Source of the DNA: Thiotrichaceae bacterium | GTDB lineage: Bacteria > Pseudomonadota > Gammaproteobacteria > Thiotrichales > Thiotrichaceae | DNA: 35,603 bases | Assembly (NCBI GenBank): GCA_026989335.1 | Contig: JALSJN010000001.1 | Span: forward strand, 1 to 35,603 | Reading direction: 5' to 3' | Made by a program: the position numbers and the translations under genes | The notes under the pieces: model-generated | The model's input: only the letters and a program-made list of their open reading frames with translations | The model's database searches: none | Told to the model about the DNA's origin: nothing | In this document: in pieces, positions 35,542 through 35,603 of the stretch | Layout of the letters: the number at the start of each line of letters is the position of its first letter | Position numbering within the stretch: the first letter of the stretch is position 1

Positions 35542-35603
35542 GGAATGACTGATCAAGCCACTAATTTTAAGAATATTAGTTTTCAGATCAATTTTTAAAA
35601 AAT
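35538..35603 (+). repeat. Repeat A, right-edge copy (truncated by window end)
   Basis: It starts at the TTAA shared with repeat B and runs TTAAGGAATGACTGATCAAG, then CCACTAAT...ATTAGT and on to the last base. It is the inverted partner of 72-138, with one indel in 67 bases. Its left arm resembles the arm of repeat B (CTGATCAAG), so A and B may be relatives. The far end is outside the window. Confidence 0.85.

Overview
The window looks like chromosomal core DNA of an AT-rich gammaproteobacterium. The evidence is gene order: cmk-rpsA-ihfB-lapB-pyrF, petABC-sspA-sspB and purB-roxA are arrangements typical of Gammaproteobacteria. A one-cysteine DsrC/TusE protein, a SoxK-like small protein and a cytochrome bc1 complex would fit a marine sulfur- or methyl-compound-using lineage such as the Thiotrichales. 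That placement is inference only, because no rRNA gene is present.

Layout. 1-330: a terminator tail and a composite palindromic repeat. 329-823 (-): a secreted NTF2-like protein. 1075-6287 (+): cmk, rpsA, ihfB, lapB, pyrF (CMP kinase, ribosomal protein S1, a DNA-bending protein, the LPS-synthesis regulator, UMP synthesis). 6384-11043 (-): a tight five-gene run reading EEP/TDP2-like phosphoesterase, SUMF1-like protein, rlmG, xseA, ychJ. 11197-11915: a DsrC/TusE-like gene and a SoxK-like gene converging on one shared terminator. 12165-16554 (+): guaB and guaA, separated by a membrane fatty acid desaturase. 16694-20539 (+): lipoprotein, tadA, a DUF2237 protein, trhO with a coupled small ORF, and a secreted RNase T2. 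20615-21448 (-): a second desaturase. 21686-23008 (+): chromate transporter. 23017-25858 (-): purB, roxA and a decayed antibiotic-monooxygenase (ABM) pseudogene. 26008-26652 (+): adk. 27001-31055 (+): petABC, sspA, sspB. 31068-35319 (+): folA, a dihydroorotase-like protein with an altered active site, and a YgiQ radical SAM protein.

Functions are mostly housekeeping: nucleotide synthesis (cmk, pyrF, guaB, guaA, purB, adk, folA), translation and RNA modification (rpsA, rlmG, tadA, trhO, roxA), respiration (petABC), stress and proteolysis adaptors (sspA, sspB) and DNA repair (xseA). I see no defence island, prophage, CRISPR array, secretion system or biosynthetic cluster.

The most unusual signal is non-coding. 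A family of small palindromic, MITE-like elements with TTAA-ended inverted arms occurs at both window edges and in at least three intergenic regions (upstream of cmk, between lapB and pyrF, downstream of adk). The copies at the two edges are in inverted orientation and almost identical, which suggests the window is a contig that ends in repeats. The second clear signal is the ABM pseudogene, in which one inferred G-to-A change explains both the lost start codon and the stop codon of the gene before it.
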